Source of the DNA: Thermotogaceae bacterium
GTDB lineage: Bacteria > Thermotogota > Thermotogae > Thermotogales > Thermotogaceae
Assembly: GCA_027077795.1 (NCBI GenBank)
Contig: JALWTT010000009.1
Location: 62,001 to 126,000 of the forward strand
Direction: 5' to 3'
DNA length: 64,000 nucleotides
Within the stretch, counting starts at the first letter, position 1. Each line of letters begins with the position of its first letter. A program made the translations under genes and the position numbers. This document shows positions 16,862-25,742 of this stretch, one piece after another. The notes under the pieces are model-generated. The model made no database searches. It saw nothing but the letters and a program-made list of their open reading frames with translations, and was not told the DNA's origin.

Positions 16862-17497
16862 TTGAAATGGAAGATCCTAGTTTTGGTGTTTATATCGGCT
16901 CTAGCACTGGCATTTCATATTTACAGTGCCACCAGCACGGCGTTCAACCTGGCGAAAGTAGAGGAGAAAAAGCTCATATACATATTTGAGTTGAAAACGT
17001 GTCCATATTGCAGGATATTCAACTTGAAAACTCTATCCGATCCTGCGGTTCAAAAAATTTTGGATATAAATTACAGGGTTACACTAATTTATTACGATGA
17101 AAATCCAAAATTGTTTTACGAGTACGGGATAAGAGGGACACCAACTTTGTGGTTCTTTGAAACGTCGGGGAAAAAGCCGAAACCCATAACATATCTCCCT
17201 GGTTTCGTTCCTCCTGACATGTTCTTGAAAGTCTTGAGATATGTCTACGAGCTTCCGAAAGAACCTTTCAAAGAGTACTTGAAGGAGAAGGACAACTTTG
17301 TGGGGGAGAAGAAGCTTATAAGCGTGTCAGAAGGAGAAGCGGAATATGTACTCAAGAACGATCCTGAAGCTATCGAGGCGAAATCCCTGAAGGATTTCAA
17401 GAGCGAGACGAATGTGTACATAGTACACAGTGAAAAATTGGCAAAGGAATTTTTAAAGAGAGCTTACAGGGTCCTTCTTGTGAGGGATGAAAAATGA
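16862..17497 (+). CDS. Exported thioredoxin-like protein
   Basis: The 211-residue product has an N-terminal signal or anchor (KILVLVFISALALAFHIYSA), then a thioredoxin fold with the redox motif ELKTCPYCRIFNLKT near residue 46 and the cis-proline loop GIRGTPTLWFFE. It resembles SoxW/thioredoxin_2 periplasmic reductants. The C-terminal 80 residues (EYLKEKDNFVGEKKLISVS...) are an unusual charged extension that may form a second rhodanese-like or regulatory lobe. Start is TTG 16862 behind GGGGGTGA. It overlaps the next gene by ATGA. Confidence 0.88.
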   Translation: MKWKILVLVFISALALAFHIYSATSTAFNLAKVEEKKLIYIFELKTCPYCRIFNLKTLSDPAVQKILDINYRVTLIYYDENPKLFYEYGIRGTPTLWFFETSGKKPKPITYLPGFVPPDMFLKVLRYVYELPKEPFKEYLKEKDNFVGEKKLISVSEGEAEYVLKNDPEAIEAKSLKDFKSETNVYIVHSEKLAKEFLKRAYRVLLVRDEK

Positions 17498-19809
17498 GGG
17501 TCACTTCGCTTCTGACGCTCTTAATCATACACGTGGTTGTTCTCTCGATTTCCGTCATGAGAACTCCCCACTCTCTCATATTTTATCCCGACTGGTTGGA
17601 GAATGATGCTCAGAAGCTGGCAAACGAAGTCGAAGAGCGCTGGGCGAGCGTAACCAACTTTTTTGACAATGATCCTGAGCACATCAATATCTTCTTTGGC
17701 TTTTCCGGAACATATATAAACGGCTTTGCGGATCCCGTTGGAAAGGGAATAGTCGTGATGGATTATCCCGATCCATCGAAATTTTTGAACTTCGAGAATT
17801 GGTATGCAGTTGTTTTCACACATGAGTTTACCCATATATGCCATTTGACCATGAGAAATGGATTCCCAAAGTTGTTTAACGCTGTGACAGGGGTTCCCCT
17901 GCTAGATTCTGAATACCGATCACCTTTTGTGGAATCCACGACTGTTTTCAACGAATCTCAAGTAGGATCCGGGGGGAGACTCAACAACCCTCTTTTAGAC
18001 TATTTGATGTTCGCAGCGGTGAAAGGAAATTGGCTTCCTTCCCTTGTGAGGCTTTCGAACCCACCTACTGAGGATTTCTTGGGCAAAGGAATGTACTATT
18101 ACATACCATCGCGGTTCTATGCGTATTTGGTCAGAAGCTATGGGGAGGAAAAGGTCAGAGAGTTCCTAAAGGATCTTTCAGGCAATATAGCTGGAATAGG
18201 AATAGATTCCACATCTAAGAAAGTCTTCGGGAAAAACCTGGAGGAGCTTTTTAAAGAATGGAGAAGTGCTGTGAAGAAATTCAGCACACCTGAAAAAACT
18301 ATTTTCGAGAGAAAAAACGACATGGTTTTAGACATGGCGAAGGGGAAAAACATTTGGATAGCAGTGAGAAGGTATGGAATCCCCGTACTCTACGGACCTG
18401 GAGGGGTTGAAGTCGGCATACTCTCTGATGGAAAATTCAGTGAGAAGTTTAGAGTGTACAACTACGCGGGGAATTTAAGGGTTGATGAAGGCAAGGTGTA
18501 CTACCTGGTACACATAACAAAGGGTACCTGTTGCGGCTTTCCTTACCTTGAAAACGCGATTGCAGTTTGGAACGGGGGAGAAAAGATATTAAAAGAGGGT
18601 TTAATAACCTCTTTTGATGTCAAAGATGGAAAGATTTATTGGAGTGAGTATAACCCAAAGAGAGGAGTTTCCGAGGTTCAGACACCAAACGGAAAGATTG
18701 AAGTAAAAGGTTTGGTCAGGGAAATGGTGGCCTCATCCAAACTTTTCCTACTCATATATAGAGACGGTGAGTCCAGCGTACTCTGGGCTGGTGGTGAGGA
18801 GTTGCATGACAAGCGATTCAAATACTCCCTCAAAAGGTGTAAAGGTGGTGTGTGTTTCATCGGTTTTGACAAGGAAGGAGCAGACATATACATATGGGAT
18901 AAGACTTTGAAAAGACTCACGGAAGGATACGCATTTCTGGATTATCAGCTCACAGATGATGGGATACTTGTGACGAGCTTTTCAACGAAGTTTCCGGGAG
19001 TAGGTATTTACTATGTCAAAGGAAAGCCGAAGAACGTGGAGATAGAGAGAGTCAGACTATCGAATAAAAGTGTGAAAAACTATCCAGCTGAGGATGGAGC
19101 ATTCTGGTATGTTCGGGAAACTCTGAAGCCTGTTGTCCACGTTCCATTGATCTTTCCCGTGAACGGAATGGCCGTACTTTCGGTGGTGCTCGGCGGAAAT
19201 TCCCCGGATTACAATCTCATTTGGGCTGTAGCTCCGTCTATTTCGGAAAGAGGATTTGACATAAACGGTTTCCTGAATTTTGAAATGGGAAATCTTCAGT
19301 TGAGTGGCTACAAGCTCATGAAATGGGGAAAAATTGTCGGCAGATTGAATTTGATCAGAGAAAGATTGGATAGTGATTTCTTGATTTTTGGGGGAATCTT
19401 TGGAGGATATGCAGATGGGTACACTGGGGGAATTTATACACAGGTTAGGAAAGGGTTTTTCTACGGAGAAGCATCAGTCGGTTGTGAAATGACCTCAATG
19501 AATGTAGATTTGTCAGCTGAACTTGACCTGGACTATTTTAAAGTTCGTGCGGAAGTTTCATATCCACCCTCTGGAAAACTCAGCTTGAGTTTTCCAGTGC
19601 GAGAGCTCGATATCGGTACACTGGATCCATACTTTCACATATCGCACATCTTTTCAACTGTGTCATTGGGATACGGAAAATATCCCTACTTGGAGATGTT
19701 CGCCGGTGCAGAAATCGGAGATCTTGTAACATATTCAAGGAGTTTTCCAAAAGTTGGTGTGAGAATTTCAGAAAAGAATCTCAAATTTCTCGTGGATTTC
19801 GGAATATAG
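17494..19809 (+). CDS. Large exported zinc-peptidase-like / propeller / beta-barrel protein
   Basis: The 771-residue product starts with a signal peptide (residues 1-20). Residues about 30-265 form a gluzincin-like peptidase domain: VVFTHEFTHICHL gives HEFTH at residues 110-114, and PFVESTTVFNES near residue 146 could supply the third zinc ligand. Residues about 270-570 are WD40/TolB-like repeats (NIWIAVRRYGIPVLYG, GEEKILKEGLITSFDV). The last 200 residues alternate hydrophobic and aromatic strands (QLSGYKLMKWGKIVGRLN, YGEASVGCEM) as in outer-membrane barrels. This suggests a surface-exposed or membrane-tethered protease of the outer envelope. It is coupled to the thioredoxin gene. Confidence 0.85.
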   Translation: MRVTSLLTLLIIHVVVLSISVMRTPHSLIFYPDWLENDAQKLANEVEERWASVTNFFDNDPEHINIFFGFSGTYINGFADPVGKGIVVMDYPDPSKFLNFENWYAVVFTHEFTHICHLTMRNGFPKLFNAVTGVPLLDSEYRSPFVESTTVFNESQVGSGGRLNNPLLDYLMFAAVKGNWLPSLVRLSNPPTEDFLGKGMYYYIPSRFYAYLVRSYGEEKVREFLKDLSGNIAGIGIDSTSKKVFGKNLEELFKEWRSAVKKFSTPEKTIFERKNDMVLDMAKGKNIWIAVRRYGIPVLYGPGGVEVGILSDGKFSEKFRVYNYAGNLRVDEGKVYYLVHITKGTCCGFPYLENAIAVWNGGEKILKEGLITSFDVKDGKIYWSEYNPKRGVSEVQTPNGKIEVKGLVREMVASSKLFLLIYRDGESSVLWAGGEELHDKRFKYSLKRCKGGVCFIGFDKEGADIYIWDKTLKRLTEGYAFLDYQLTDDGILVTSFSTKFPGVGIYYVKGKPKNVEIERVRLSNKSVKNYPAEDGAFWYVRETLKPVVHVPLIFPVNGMAVLSVVLGGNSPDYNLIWAVAPSISERGFDINGFLNFEMGNLQLSGYKLMKWGKIVGRLNLIRERLDSDFLIFGGIFGGYADGYTGGIYTQVRKGFFYGEASVGCEMTSMNVDLSAELDLDYFKVRAEVSYPPSGKLSLSFPVRELDIGTLDPYFHISHIFSTVSLGYGKYPYLEMFAGAEIGDLVTYSRSFPKVGVRISEKNLKFLVDFGI

Positions 19810-19821
19810 GAGGGAACGACG

Positions 19822-20892
19822 ATGAGATGGCTTGAGGTCTATGAAAAGCTGGTGAACACGGATACGGGATTCGAACTATCGGACGATGAGAAGTTAGACG
19901 CGACGGAATTTATAGCGGATATCCTGAAAGACATGGATTTTAACGTGACTAGAGGAAGAGCTTCCCACATAGCCACCATGGGAAGCCCTCCTTACGTGGC
20001 TCTAATAGGACACCTGGACACTGTTTTCAAAAGGGATGAACCATCCAAAAGGCCTTTCAGAATGGAAGGGGATGTGGTGAAAGGGCCTGGTGTAGCAGAT
20101 ATGAAAGGTGGGATCGTTGTTCTTCTGGAATCGTTGAGACGGTATTTAATGGAGAGAAAGGAATCCTCTTTGGCCGTAGTTCTGAACGTCGATGAGGAAG
20201 TCGGCTCTCCAAATGGAAGAATCGACCATTATGAGGTTGCCAAGAACAGCTTCTTCTGTCTCTCGTTTGAAACTGGTCGTAAGAATGAAGCGGTGGTTTT
20301 AGAGAGGAAAGGGATAGCATCCCTTGAGGTCACCGTGGTTGGAAGAAGCGGTCATGCCTCTCTTCCCGAAAGCGGTGCAAATGCCCTTGTAGAAGCAGCG
20401 GATAAGATCCTTAAAATTTGGCAGCTTTCCAGGGGGGATTTGACTGTTACACCGACTGTTTTTAACTCCGGGTTCAAGATAAACGTCATACCTGATAAAG
20501 CCAATGCCATGTTTGACGTTAGATACAAAGATCTCGATCAGATCAGAGAACTGCGACTCAAGCTTGAAGACATATTCCACGGCAAACTCGTCCCAGAGGC
20601 CAAAGTATCGTACTCACTGGAAGTGAAGAGACCACCTATGAGGAAAATGGAAAAGGCCGAAGAAGTTTTTGCTCTTGCCAAAAGCCATTTGAATCTGGAC
20701 ATAAAAGGTCTTTCTGTATCAGGAGGTGGGGATGCGGCATTTTACACGGAGAAAGGGGTACCCGCTATAGACGGGCTCGGGATAGTAGGAAGGTGGATAC
20801 ATTCTCCTGACGAAGAAGCATATCTCTCGACATTTGAAGGCAGAGTGAGGCTAGCCATGGAGTTGATCAGAATTCTTGAGGATATGAAATAA
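19822..20892 (+). CDS. M20-family metallopeptidase (carboxypeptidase G2-like)
   Basis: The 356-residue dinuclear zinc hydrolase shows the M20 ligands in order: LIGHLDTVF, GPGVADMKGG, LNVDEEVGSPNGR (catalytic and metal Glu), SFETGR and a last histidine in GRWIHSPDE. The dimerisation lid domain lies around RSGHASLPESGANALVEAA. Relatives cleave C-terminal glutamate or act as deacetylases/dipeptidases; the substrate is not fixed. The ATG at 19822 has AGGAGGG upstream. The 3' end overlaps the convergent ispD gene by 42 bases. Confidence 0.93.
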   Translation: MRWLEVYEKLVNTDTGFELSDDEKLDATEFIADILKDMDFNVTRGRASHIATMGSPPYVALIGHLDTVFKRDEPSKRPFRMEGDVVKGPGVADMKGGIVVLLESLRRYLMERKESSLAVVLNVDEEVGSPNGRIDHYEVAKNSFFCLSFETGRKNEAVVLERKGIASLEVTVVGRSGHASLPESGANALVEAADKILKIWQLSRGDLTVTPTVFNSGFKINVIPDKANAMFDVRYKDLDQIRELRLKLEDIFHGKLVPEAKVSYSLEVKRPPMRKMEKAEEVFALAKSHLNLDIKGLSVSGGGDAAFYTEKGVPAIDGLGIVGRWIHSPDEEAYLSTFEGRVRLAMELIRILEDMK

Positions 20893-21531
20893 AGCCCTTA
20901 CAATTTCTAGATCATGGGGAAATGTTATCTTTATATTCATTGGTTCTCCTTCAACCCAACACACCTTTCCTCCATTTCTCAGGACAAGTGTGGAGTCATC
21001 AGTCACACTTTGTGATATCTCGTAGGCATCCTTTATAACCTTCAGAGTGAAACCTTGAGGAGTTTGAATGGCTTTCAAATTGTCTCTATTCGGGACGTCT
21101 ACAACGCTTCCATTTTTCACAAAGGCCACGGTATCCCTGAGGGGAACAGCAGGAACAACTGCGTCACAACTTTTGACACCTTCTGATACTCTTCTAAAAA
21201 GGTTGCAAGTTGCAAACGGACGTGCTGCATCATGAATCAGCACCACATCCTTATCCAGACCATCCACACATTTAACCCCTATTTCGCTACTTTCCTTTCT
21301 GCTCCTTCCACCGAGGACTACTTTTGAAATCTTTGGGTACTTTCTCGAAAGCTCGTCGGCCATTTCCAAAAGTTCGCTTGATAGAACCAAAACGATATCA
21401 TCCACGACATCACATTTTTGTGAAGTCAGCAAAGACCACTCGAGGATAACCCGACCTTCCACATCTTCCAGGAGTTTAGGCCTTCCGAACCTTTCACTCT
21501 TCCCCGCTGCTAGTAAAACCAGATGTGTCAA
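20851..21531 (-). CDS. ispD: 2-C-methyl-D-erythritol 4-phosphate cytidylyltransferase
   Basis: The 226-residue enzyme makes CDP-ME in the non-mevalonate isoprenoid pathway. The CTP-binding N-terminus LLAAGKSERFGRPKLL, the HDAARPF motif, VPNRDNLKAIQTPQGF and DDSTLVLRNGGKVCWVEGEPMNIKIT (the last quoted only in part here: TPQGF, EGEPMNIKIT) are typical. Start is TTG 21531, which overlaps the stop of the radical SAM gene in TTGA. It is the last gene of the csaB operon and converges on the M20 peptidase gene with a 42-base 3' overlap and no terminator between them. Confidence 0.95.
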   Translation of the reverse strand: MTHLVLLAAGKSERFGRPKLLEDVEGRVILEWSLLTSQKCDVVDDIVLVLSSELLEMADELSRKYPKISKVVLGGRSRKESSEIGVKCVDGLDKDVVLIHDAARPFATCNLFRRVSEGVKSCDAVVPAVPLRDTVAFVKNGSVVDVPNRDNLKAIQTPQGFTLKVIKDAYEISQSVTDDSTLVLRNGGKVCWVEGEPMNIKITFPHDLEIVRALFHILKNSDQLHG

Positions 21532-23345
21532 CTTTTTTCCCCCTTTAAGAGATTGTAAACCTTCAGTTTAATGCATACTCCGCACAAGCTGCATCTTCCC
21601 CAACGACAATCCTCGGTCGTCTCACCTCGAACGGCCCTTCTGTATTCATTCGCCAGGAATTCCCTGTCAATACCTAGATAGATGTGATCCCATGGAAAAT
21701 CCTCTTCAAATTCAAAAGGCCCCTTGTAACGCATTGGGTCGATTCCAACCTTTTCGAATGCCTTCATCCACCTTTCATATGAAAACATTTCTTTCCATTC
21801 GTCGAAGATTTCCCCCATGCTGTTTACGGTCTCTATAACGTCGAAGATTTCTCTTCCCCCTCTTGAAAGGATTCCCTCCACGAAGCTCATTCTCGGATCG
21901 TGAAAATCAACTTTTGCAAATTTCCTGGCCTTTTTGAGAATTCTCTGCCTCTCATAAGCTTCATCCGGGGTTATCTGCTCTGAAAATTGAAATGGGGTGT
22001 GAGGTTTAGGGACGAACACGGAAACAGATGCTCTTAAATCTTTAAACCCCAGCTCTTTTATTCTCTTTATCAGGTCCACAATTGCCCAGAGGTCTTCCTC
22101 GGTTTCCGTGGGAAGTCCTATCATGAAATAGAGCTTCACTCTACGCCATCCTACATTCAGGGCTGCCTGGACGGTGGAAAATATATCCTCTTCTGTGATG
22201 TTTTTGTTTATCACATTTCTCAACCTGTCAGTACCAGCTTCAGGAGCAAAAGTCAAGCCGGTTTTTCTGATGCCAGCTATTTCGGAGGCGACTTTCACCC
22301 CAAAGCTATCAACTCTTGTCGATGGTAATGAAAGAGCGACTTTTCTCCTTGAAAGTTTCTTCATGAGCTTTTCCACGAGTTCATCTATGCCGGTGTAGTC
22401 CATCGTGGAGAGGGATAAAAGGGATAACTCCTCATATCCAGTCGCGTCCAGTATTTTCTCAGCCCATTGAACGATCTTGGAAGGATTTCTCTCCCTGACG
22501 GGTCTGTAATGCATTCCGGCGTGACAAAATCTGCAACCCCTAGTACATCCCCTCATGAGCTCTAAAACGGCTCTATCATGAACAGCCTCAAGAAGTGGCA
22601 CCACTTGGTTAATGGGTGGTGGAAAGTTATCCAGATCCTTTACGATCCTCTTTCTAACGACCTTCTGAACTTCCTTGAGTTTTGGAACAATCTTCCTTCC
22701 AACTTGTCTGTAGAAAGTGGGAACGTAAACTCCTTCTATCTTCGCCAGTTCTTTCAATCTTTCACATCTATGCATCCCACGTGTCTTGTAAACAACTTCA
22801 GCTATTTCGATGACGGCTTCCTCACCATCTCCCACGAGGATAGCATCAAAAGCAGGAGATATAGGCTCTATATATCCGCTTAGTGGTCCTCCAGCCAAAA
22901 CAATGGGATCCCCGTCAGATCTGTCCTCGGTCCTAATCGGAATCTCTGATAGTCTTAGTATCTCCAAAACATTCGTGTACGACAGTTCGTATTCCAAAGA
23001 AATTCCCAATATGTCCATTTTCTTCACTGGAGTTTTAGATTCCAGTGTAAAAAGAGGAATGGAATGCTCTCTCATCTCTTTCATCATATCAATCCATGGC
23101 ATGTAGGCTCTCTCTGCCCAAACGAAATCCAAGGAGTTCAGTATATGATAGATTATCTCGAGGCCATGGTTAGACATCCCTATTTCATAAACATCCGGGA
23201 AGATCAGCGCAACTCGCAGTAACCCTTCTCCGTCTTTCACAACGGAGTTCAGTTCTCCTCCAGTATATCGAGCAGGTTTCCGCACAAACGGAAGCACTTT
23301 CACCAAAAATTCTCCGACGTTCATCAGAACCGGATGATAACACAT
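21528..23345 (-). CDS. B12-binding-like radical SAM protein (TIGR03960-type)
   Basis: The protein has an N-terminal cobalamin-binding-like Rossmann domain (RVALIFPDVYEIGMSNHGLEI, then ILGISLEYELSYTNVLEIL) and a radical SAM core whose cluster motif is RGCTRGCRFCHAGM. A C-terminal cysteine set CRWGRCSLCGVCIK follows. This order matches the TIGR03960 group, often fused or adjacent to a TIGR03936 partner; function is unproven, though methylthiolation or RNA-related roles have been suggested. The ATG at 23345 shares one base with the csaB stop (TGATG). A TTG at 23396 extends it by 17 residues but has no ribosome site. Confidence 0.9.
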   Translation of the reverse strand: MCYHPVLMNVGEFLVKVLPFVRKPARYTGGELNSVVKDGEGLLRVALIFPDVYEIGMSNHGLEIIYHILNSLDFVWAERAYMPWIDMMKEMREHSIPLFTLESKTPVKKMDILGISLEYELSYTNVLEILRLSEIPIRTEDRSDGDPIVLAGGPLSGYIEPISPAFDAILVGDGEEAVIEIAEVVYKTRGMHRCERLKELAKIEGVYVPTFYRQVGRKIVPKLKEVQKVVRKRIVKDLDNFPPPINQVVPLLEAVHDRAVLELMRGCTRGCRFCHAGMHYRPVRERNPSKIVQWAEKILDATGYEELSLLSLSTMDYTGIDELVEKLMKKLSRRKVALSLPSTRVDSFGVKVASEIAGIRKTGLTFAPEAGTDRLRNVINKNITEEDIFSTVQAALNVGWRRVKLYFMIGLPTETEEDLWAIVDLIKRIKELGFKDLRASVSVFVPKPHTPFQFSEQITPDEAYERQRILKKARKFAKVDFHDPRMSFVEGILSRGGREIFDVIETVNSMGEIFDEWKEMFSYERWMKAFEKVGIDPMRYKGPFEFEEDFPWDHIYLGIDREFLANEYRRAVRGETTEDCRWGRCSLCGVCIKLKVYNLLKGEKS

Positions 23346-24304
23346 CAGAATTTTATAGCCGATAGGGCTCTTATCATCTTCATATAATCGTCGCAAAGCG
23401 ATTTCTTTATGTCGTACTCGGTGCTGAGAGTTTTCTCCGTTGCAAGCATTATTTCAATGTCTTCGGGATTTTCCAGAATTCCCGGGTACTTTGGTAGGTA
23501 CTTCCTGAAATACCTGGAAGATTTCTTTCCAACAGCCACAAACGGAACTCCATAATACGAAGCTATCAGGGCTGGGTGAAACCTTTCGCTTATAACAACC
23601 GAAGATGAAGCTATGCTCTCTATTGCTAAGCCAAACATCAAACTTTCCGATTCCGAATTCACAAACTTCAGATCACCCGGATCAGCTAGGAGAAAAACAG
23701 GATCCAATCCAAGTTTTCTGAGAAACTCGGTTATCTCTCGCCAGTTTCTTTTGCTCTTTGGGACAACTATAGCCCTTCTCGTCCTATCCTTCATATCGAA
23801 TTCTTTAAGATATCCTACAGCTAGGTCGCAACCTGGCCTTACGTTCTTCGCTATTCTCTTCAGGTACCTTTCGGATACCACATCTCTTGGGAAAAATATT
23901 ACTTTTTTAGATCTTGCTATAAACCTCATGAGGCACTTCGAGATGCCTCTTTTGATGGGTCCAAAGCTGTTCCCGAGAAACACCACCTTTTTTCTAAGGA
24001 CTATTCCCAGAACGGCTATAGATGAGTAGTAAACAAAACTCTTCAAGCTGGTTTCATCCTGAAGAATTCCTCCACCGCCGAAGAAAATCGCATCAGATTT
24101 CAAAATCCCCTTGATGATCCTAAACATGTCGAGCTTTTCCAGGGCACGAAACTGACTTTTGTCCTCGAGTCGCGGATAGATAACTTCCATCTTTTTGAAC
24201 CCCAGCTCTCTGAGAATAGACATGGTTTCTTCCATCAGAATTTCGTCTCCAAAATTCCCATGCCCGTAGTATCCAACTATCAAAGCGCCTTTCAGGATCC
24301 ACAC
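23345..24304 (-). CDS. csaB: Polysaccharide pyruvyl transferase CsaB
   Basis: The product (about 315 residues) matches the CsaB group, which adds pyruvate ketals to secondary cell-wall polymers so that SLH-domain proteins can bind. Visible are GYYGHGNFGDEILMEE near the start, SDAIFFGGGGILQDETS, the LGNSFGPIKRG loop and SERFHPALIASYYGVPFVAVG. The only canonical start, GTG 24304, lies inside the ribosome site AGGAGGTG; the codon CTG at 24295 stands eight bases after GGAGG and may be the real initiator. In this organism CsaB implies pyruvylated envelope glycan anchoring SLH proteins. It heads an operon with a radical SAM gene and ispD. Confidence 0.93.
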   Translation of the reverse strand: MWILKGALIVGYYGHGNFGDEILMEETMSILRELGFKKMEVIYPRLEDKSQFRALEKLDMFRIIKGILKSDAIFFGGGGILQDETSLKSFVYYSSIAVLGIVLRKKVVFLGNSFGPIKRGISKCLMRFIARSKKVIFFPRDVVSERYLKRIAKNVRPGCDLAVGYLKEFDMKDRTRRAIVVPKSKRNWREITEFLRKLGLDPVFLLADPGDLKFVNSESESLMFGLAIESIASSSVVISERFHPALIASYYGVPFVAVGKKSSRYFRKYLPKYPGILENPEDIEIMLATEKTLSTEYDIKKSLCDDYMKMIRALSAIKF

Positions 24305-24340
24305 CTCCTACCGTAGAATGATAACACCGGGGGGATGAAA

Positions 24341-25117
24341 TTGATAAAAAAGCTCACGGAAAATGTCATCGTCGTCGGCGAGGGAGGATCATCGAATGTA
24401 ACCATAATTGCCGGAAGGAACTGCCTGATAATCGTTGACACATCACTCTTTCCAGAGAAGGCACTCAAAATAAGGAAATTCGCGCAGGAAATCTTTGGGA
24501 AGCCCATAGGACTTGTTGTAAACACACACTATCATCCAGATCACACATTTGGGAATTCCGCGTTTGAAGATGTGAACATCATTTCCTCTCAAATGACCAA
24601 AGAGTTTATGGAGAAGATGGATATGAACTATATAGAAGGAGTTTGGGGGAAAGGGAGAGCTGATAGGAACCATATATCCTTACCGTCGAAAACCTTTGAA
24701 AAGAAGTTGTCTTTGAACGAATGTGGTGTGAAGATGAAACTTTATGTTCTCGGTGGACATACACCGGATTCCTCCGTTGTCTTCCTCGAAAAACTTGGAA
24801 TGGTGATAGCAGGAGATTTGATACTCAACGGATATCATCTGGAAATAACCGCTGACAGCAACATAAAGAATTGGAAAAATGCCTTAAGCACCATTCGAGA
24901 TCTCTCCCCATTGTTTGTGATACCCGGTCACGGGGAGGTGGGAGGTGTGGAACAGATAAAAGCAACAAAGGACTATTTGATGAGAATAGAAGCTTTCATT
25001 GAAGGGAGAATCTCAAAAGAGGAGCTCCTGAGCGACGAGAACTTCTCAAGTAGAGAATTCCCAGAACTCTTTGTTTACTCTGTGGAGAATGCTTTTAGAA
25101 GCCTTGTTCAACCTTGA
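24341..25117 (+). CDS. Metallo-beta-lactamase-fold hydrolase
   Basis: The product (about 258 residues) has the metallo-beta-lactamase zinc site: VVNTHYHPDHTFGNSAF, a histidine in LGGHTPDSSVVF, an aspartate in VIAGDLILNGYH, and a final VIPGHGEVGG. It resembles class B-like or glyoxalase II-type hydrolases; no substrate can be assigned. Two starts are possible: ATG 24335 abuts GGGGGG, while TTG 24341 lies six bases after it and is preferred. It is divergent from csaB (38 bases between GTG 24304 and this start) and overlaps the next convergent gene by 23 bases. Confidence 0.9.
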   Translation: MIKKLTENVIVVGEGGSSNVTIIAGRNCLIIVDTSLFPEKALKIRKFAQEIFGKPIGLVVNTHYHPDHTFGNSAFEDVNIISSQMTKEFMEKMDMNYIEGVWGKGRADRNHISLPSKTFEKKLSLNECGVKMKLYVLGGHTPDSSVVFLEKLGMVIAGDLILNGYHLEITADSNIKNWKNALSTIRDLSPLFVIPGHGEVGGVEQIKATKDYLMRIEAFIEGRISKEELLSDENFSSREFPELFVYSVENAFRSLVQP

Positions 25118-25742
25118 AATACGCGCTGGTATCTTTTAGAACTTTTAGCTTCAAGATGTTTATGTCCACATACTCTCCATCTTCACCTAAAAACCTGATT
25201 TTCTCCAGATAATGACTTTTTTCCTTCACAAAAGCCACCACGCGAATGGGTTCTATTCGCAGTCTTCTTATTATGAACCTCATCACTTGAGTGTATTCGA
25301 AGTTGTACATAACCACTCCATCTTTTTTTGTAAGCATCACATCGAAAAGAGGTTCTTTCAAAGAATCGAGTATATCTTTCACGATGTTCACCATGTACTC
25401 CCTGGGAAGATCCACGATGTCTATCGTGTACTTTCCGTTGAAGCCGGAATAAAGTCTTCCAGATTCCGAGAAGTATATGAATTCAACCCCGGAAAAAACG
25501 TCAGGTTTCTCGAGCTTGAAGTAGTAATCTGACATGTTTCTCACAATCATCATGAATCTCGTTGCGGGTTCTGGTTCAATCCAATTGCCACTCTCATCCT
25601 TCAGGTGAAAGACCAGTTCTATCTCAGTGAGGAAATCTCTATTTCCAGCCATACTGACGAAGAAGTCAATCAAAGGGTCTGCTAGTGATGTGGTTAAAAG
25701 TGCCACGATAAGCAAAGCAAGGATGAACTCACTGAACCGCAT
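25095..25742 (-). CDS. Exported protein with LolA-like features
   Basis: The 215-residue product starts with a signal peptide (SEFILALLIVALLTTSLADP) without a lipobox. The body has beta-strand repeats (FMMIVRNMSDYYFKLEKP, VEFIYFSESGRLYSGFNG, VMYNFEYTQVMRFIIRR, SHYLEKIRFLGEDGEY) similar in order to LolA/LppX-type lipoprotein carriers, though identity is not certain. It overlaps the end of fliY by 14 bases, so it is co-transcribed with the flagellar block, and it converges with the metallo-beta-lactamase gene. Confidence 0.72.
   Translation of the reverse strand: MRFSEFILALLIVALLTTSLADPLIDFFVSMAGNRDFLTEIELVFHLKDESGNWIEPEPATRFMMIVRNMSDYYFKLEKPDVFSGVEFIYFSESGRLYSGFNGKYTIDIVDLPREYMVNIVKDILDSLKEPLFDVMLTKKDGVVMYNFEYTQVMRFIIRRLRIEPIRVVAFVKEKSHYLEKIRFLGEDGEYVDINILKLKVLKDTSAYFKVEQGF

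Noticed and set aside
16862-17497. Cytochrome c maturation role for the CcdA/thioredoxin pair
   Set aside because: No haem-lyase, c-type CxxCH protein or other ccm gene is visible nearby, so a specific maturation role is not supported.
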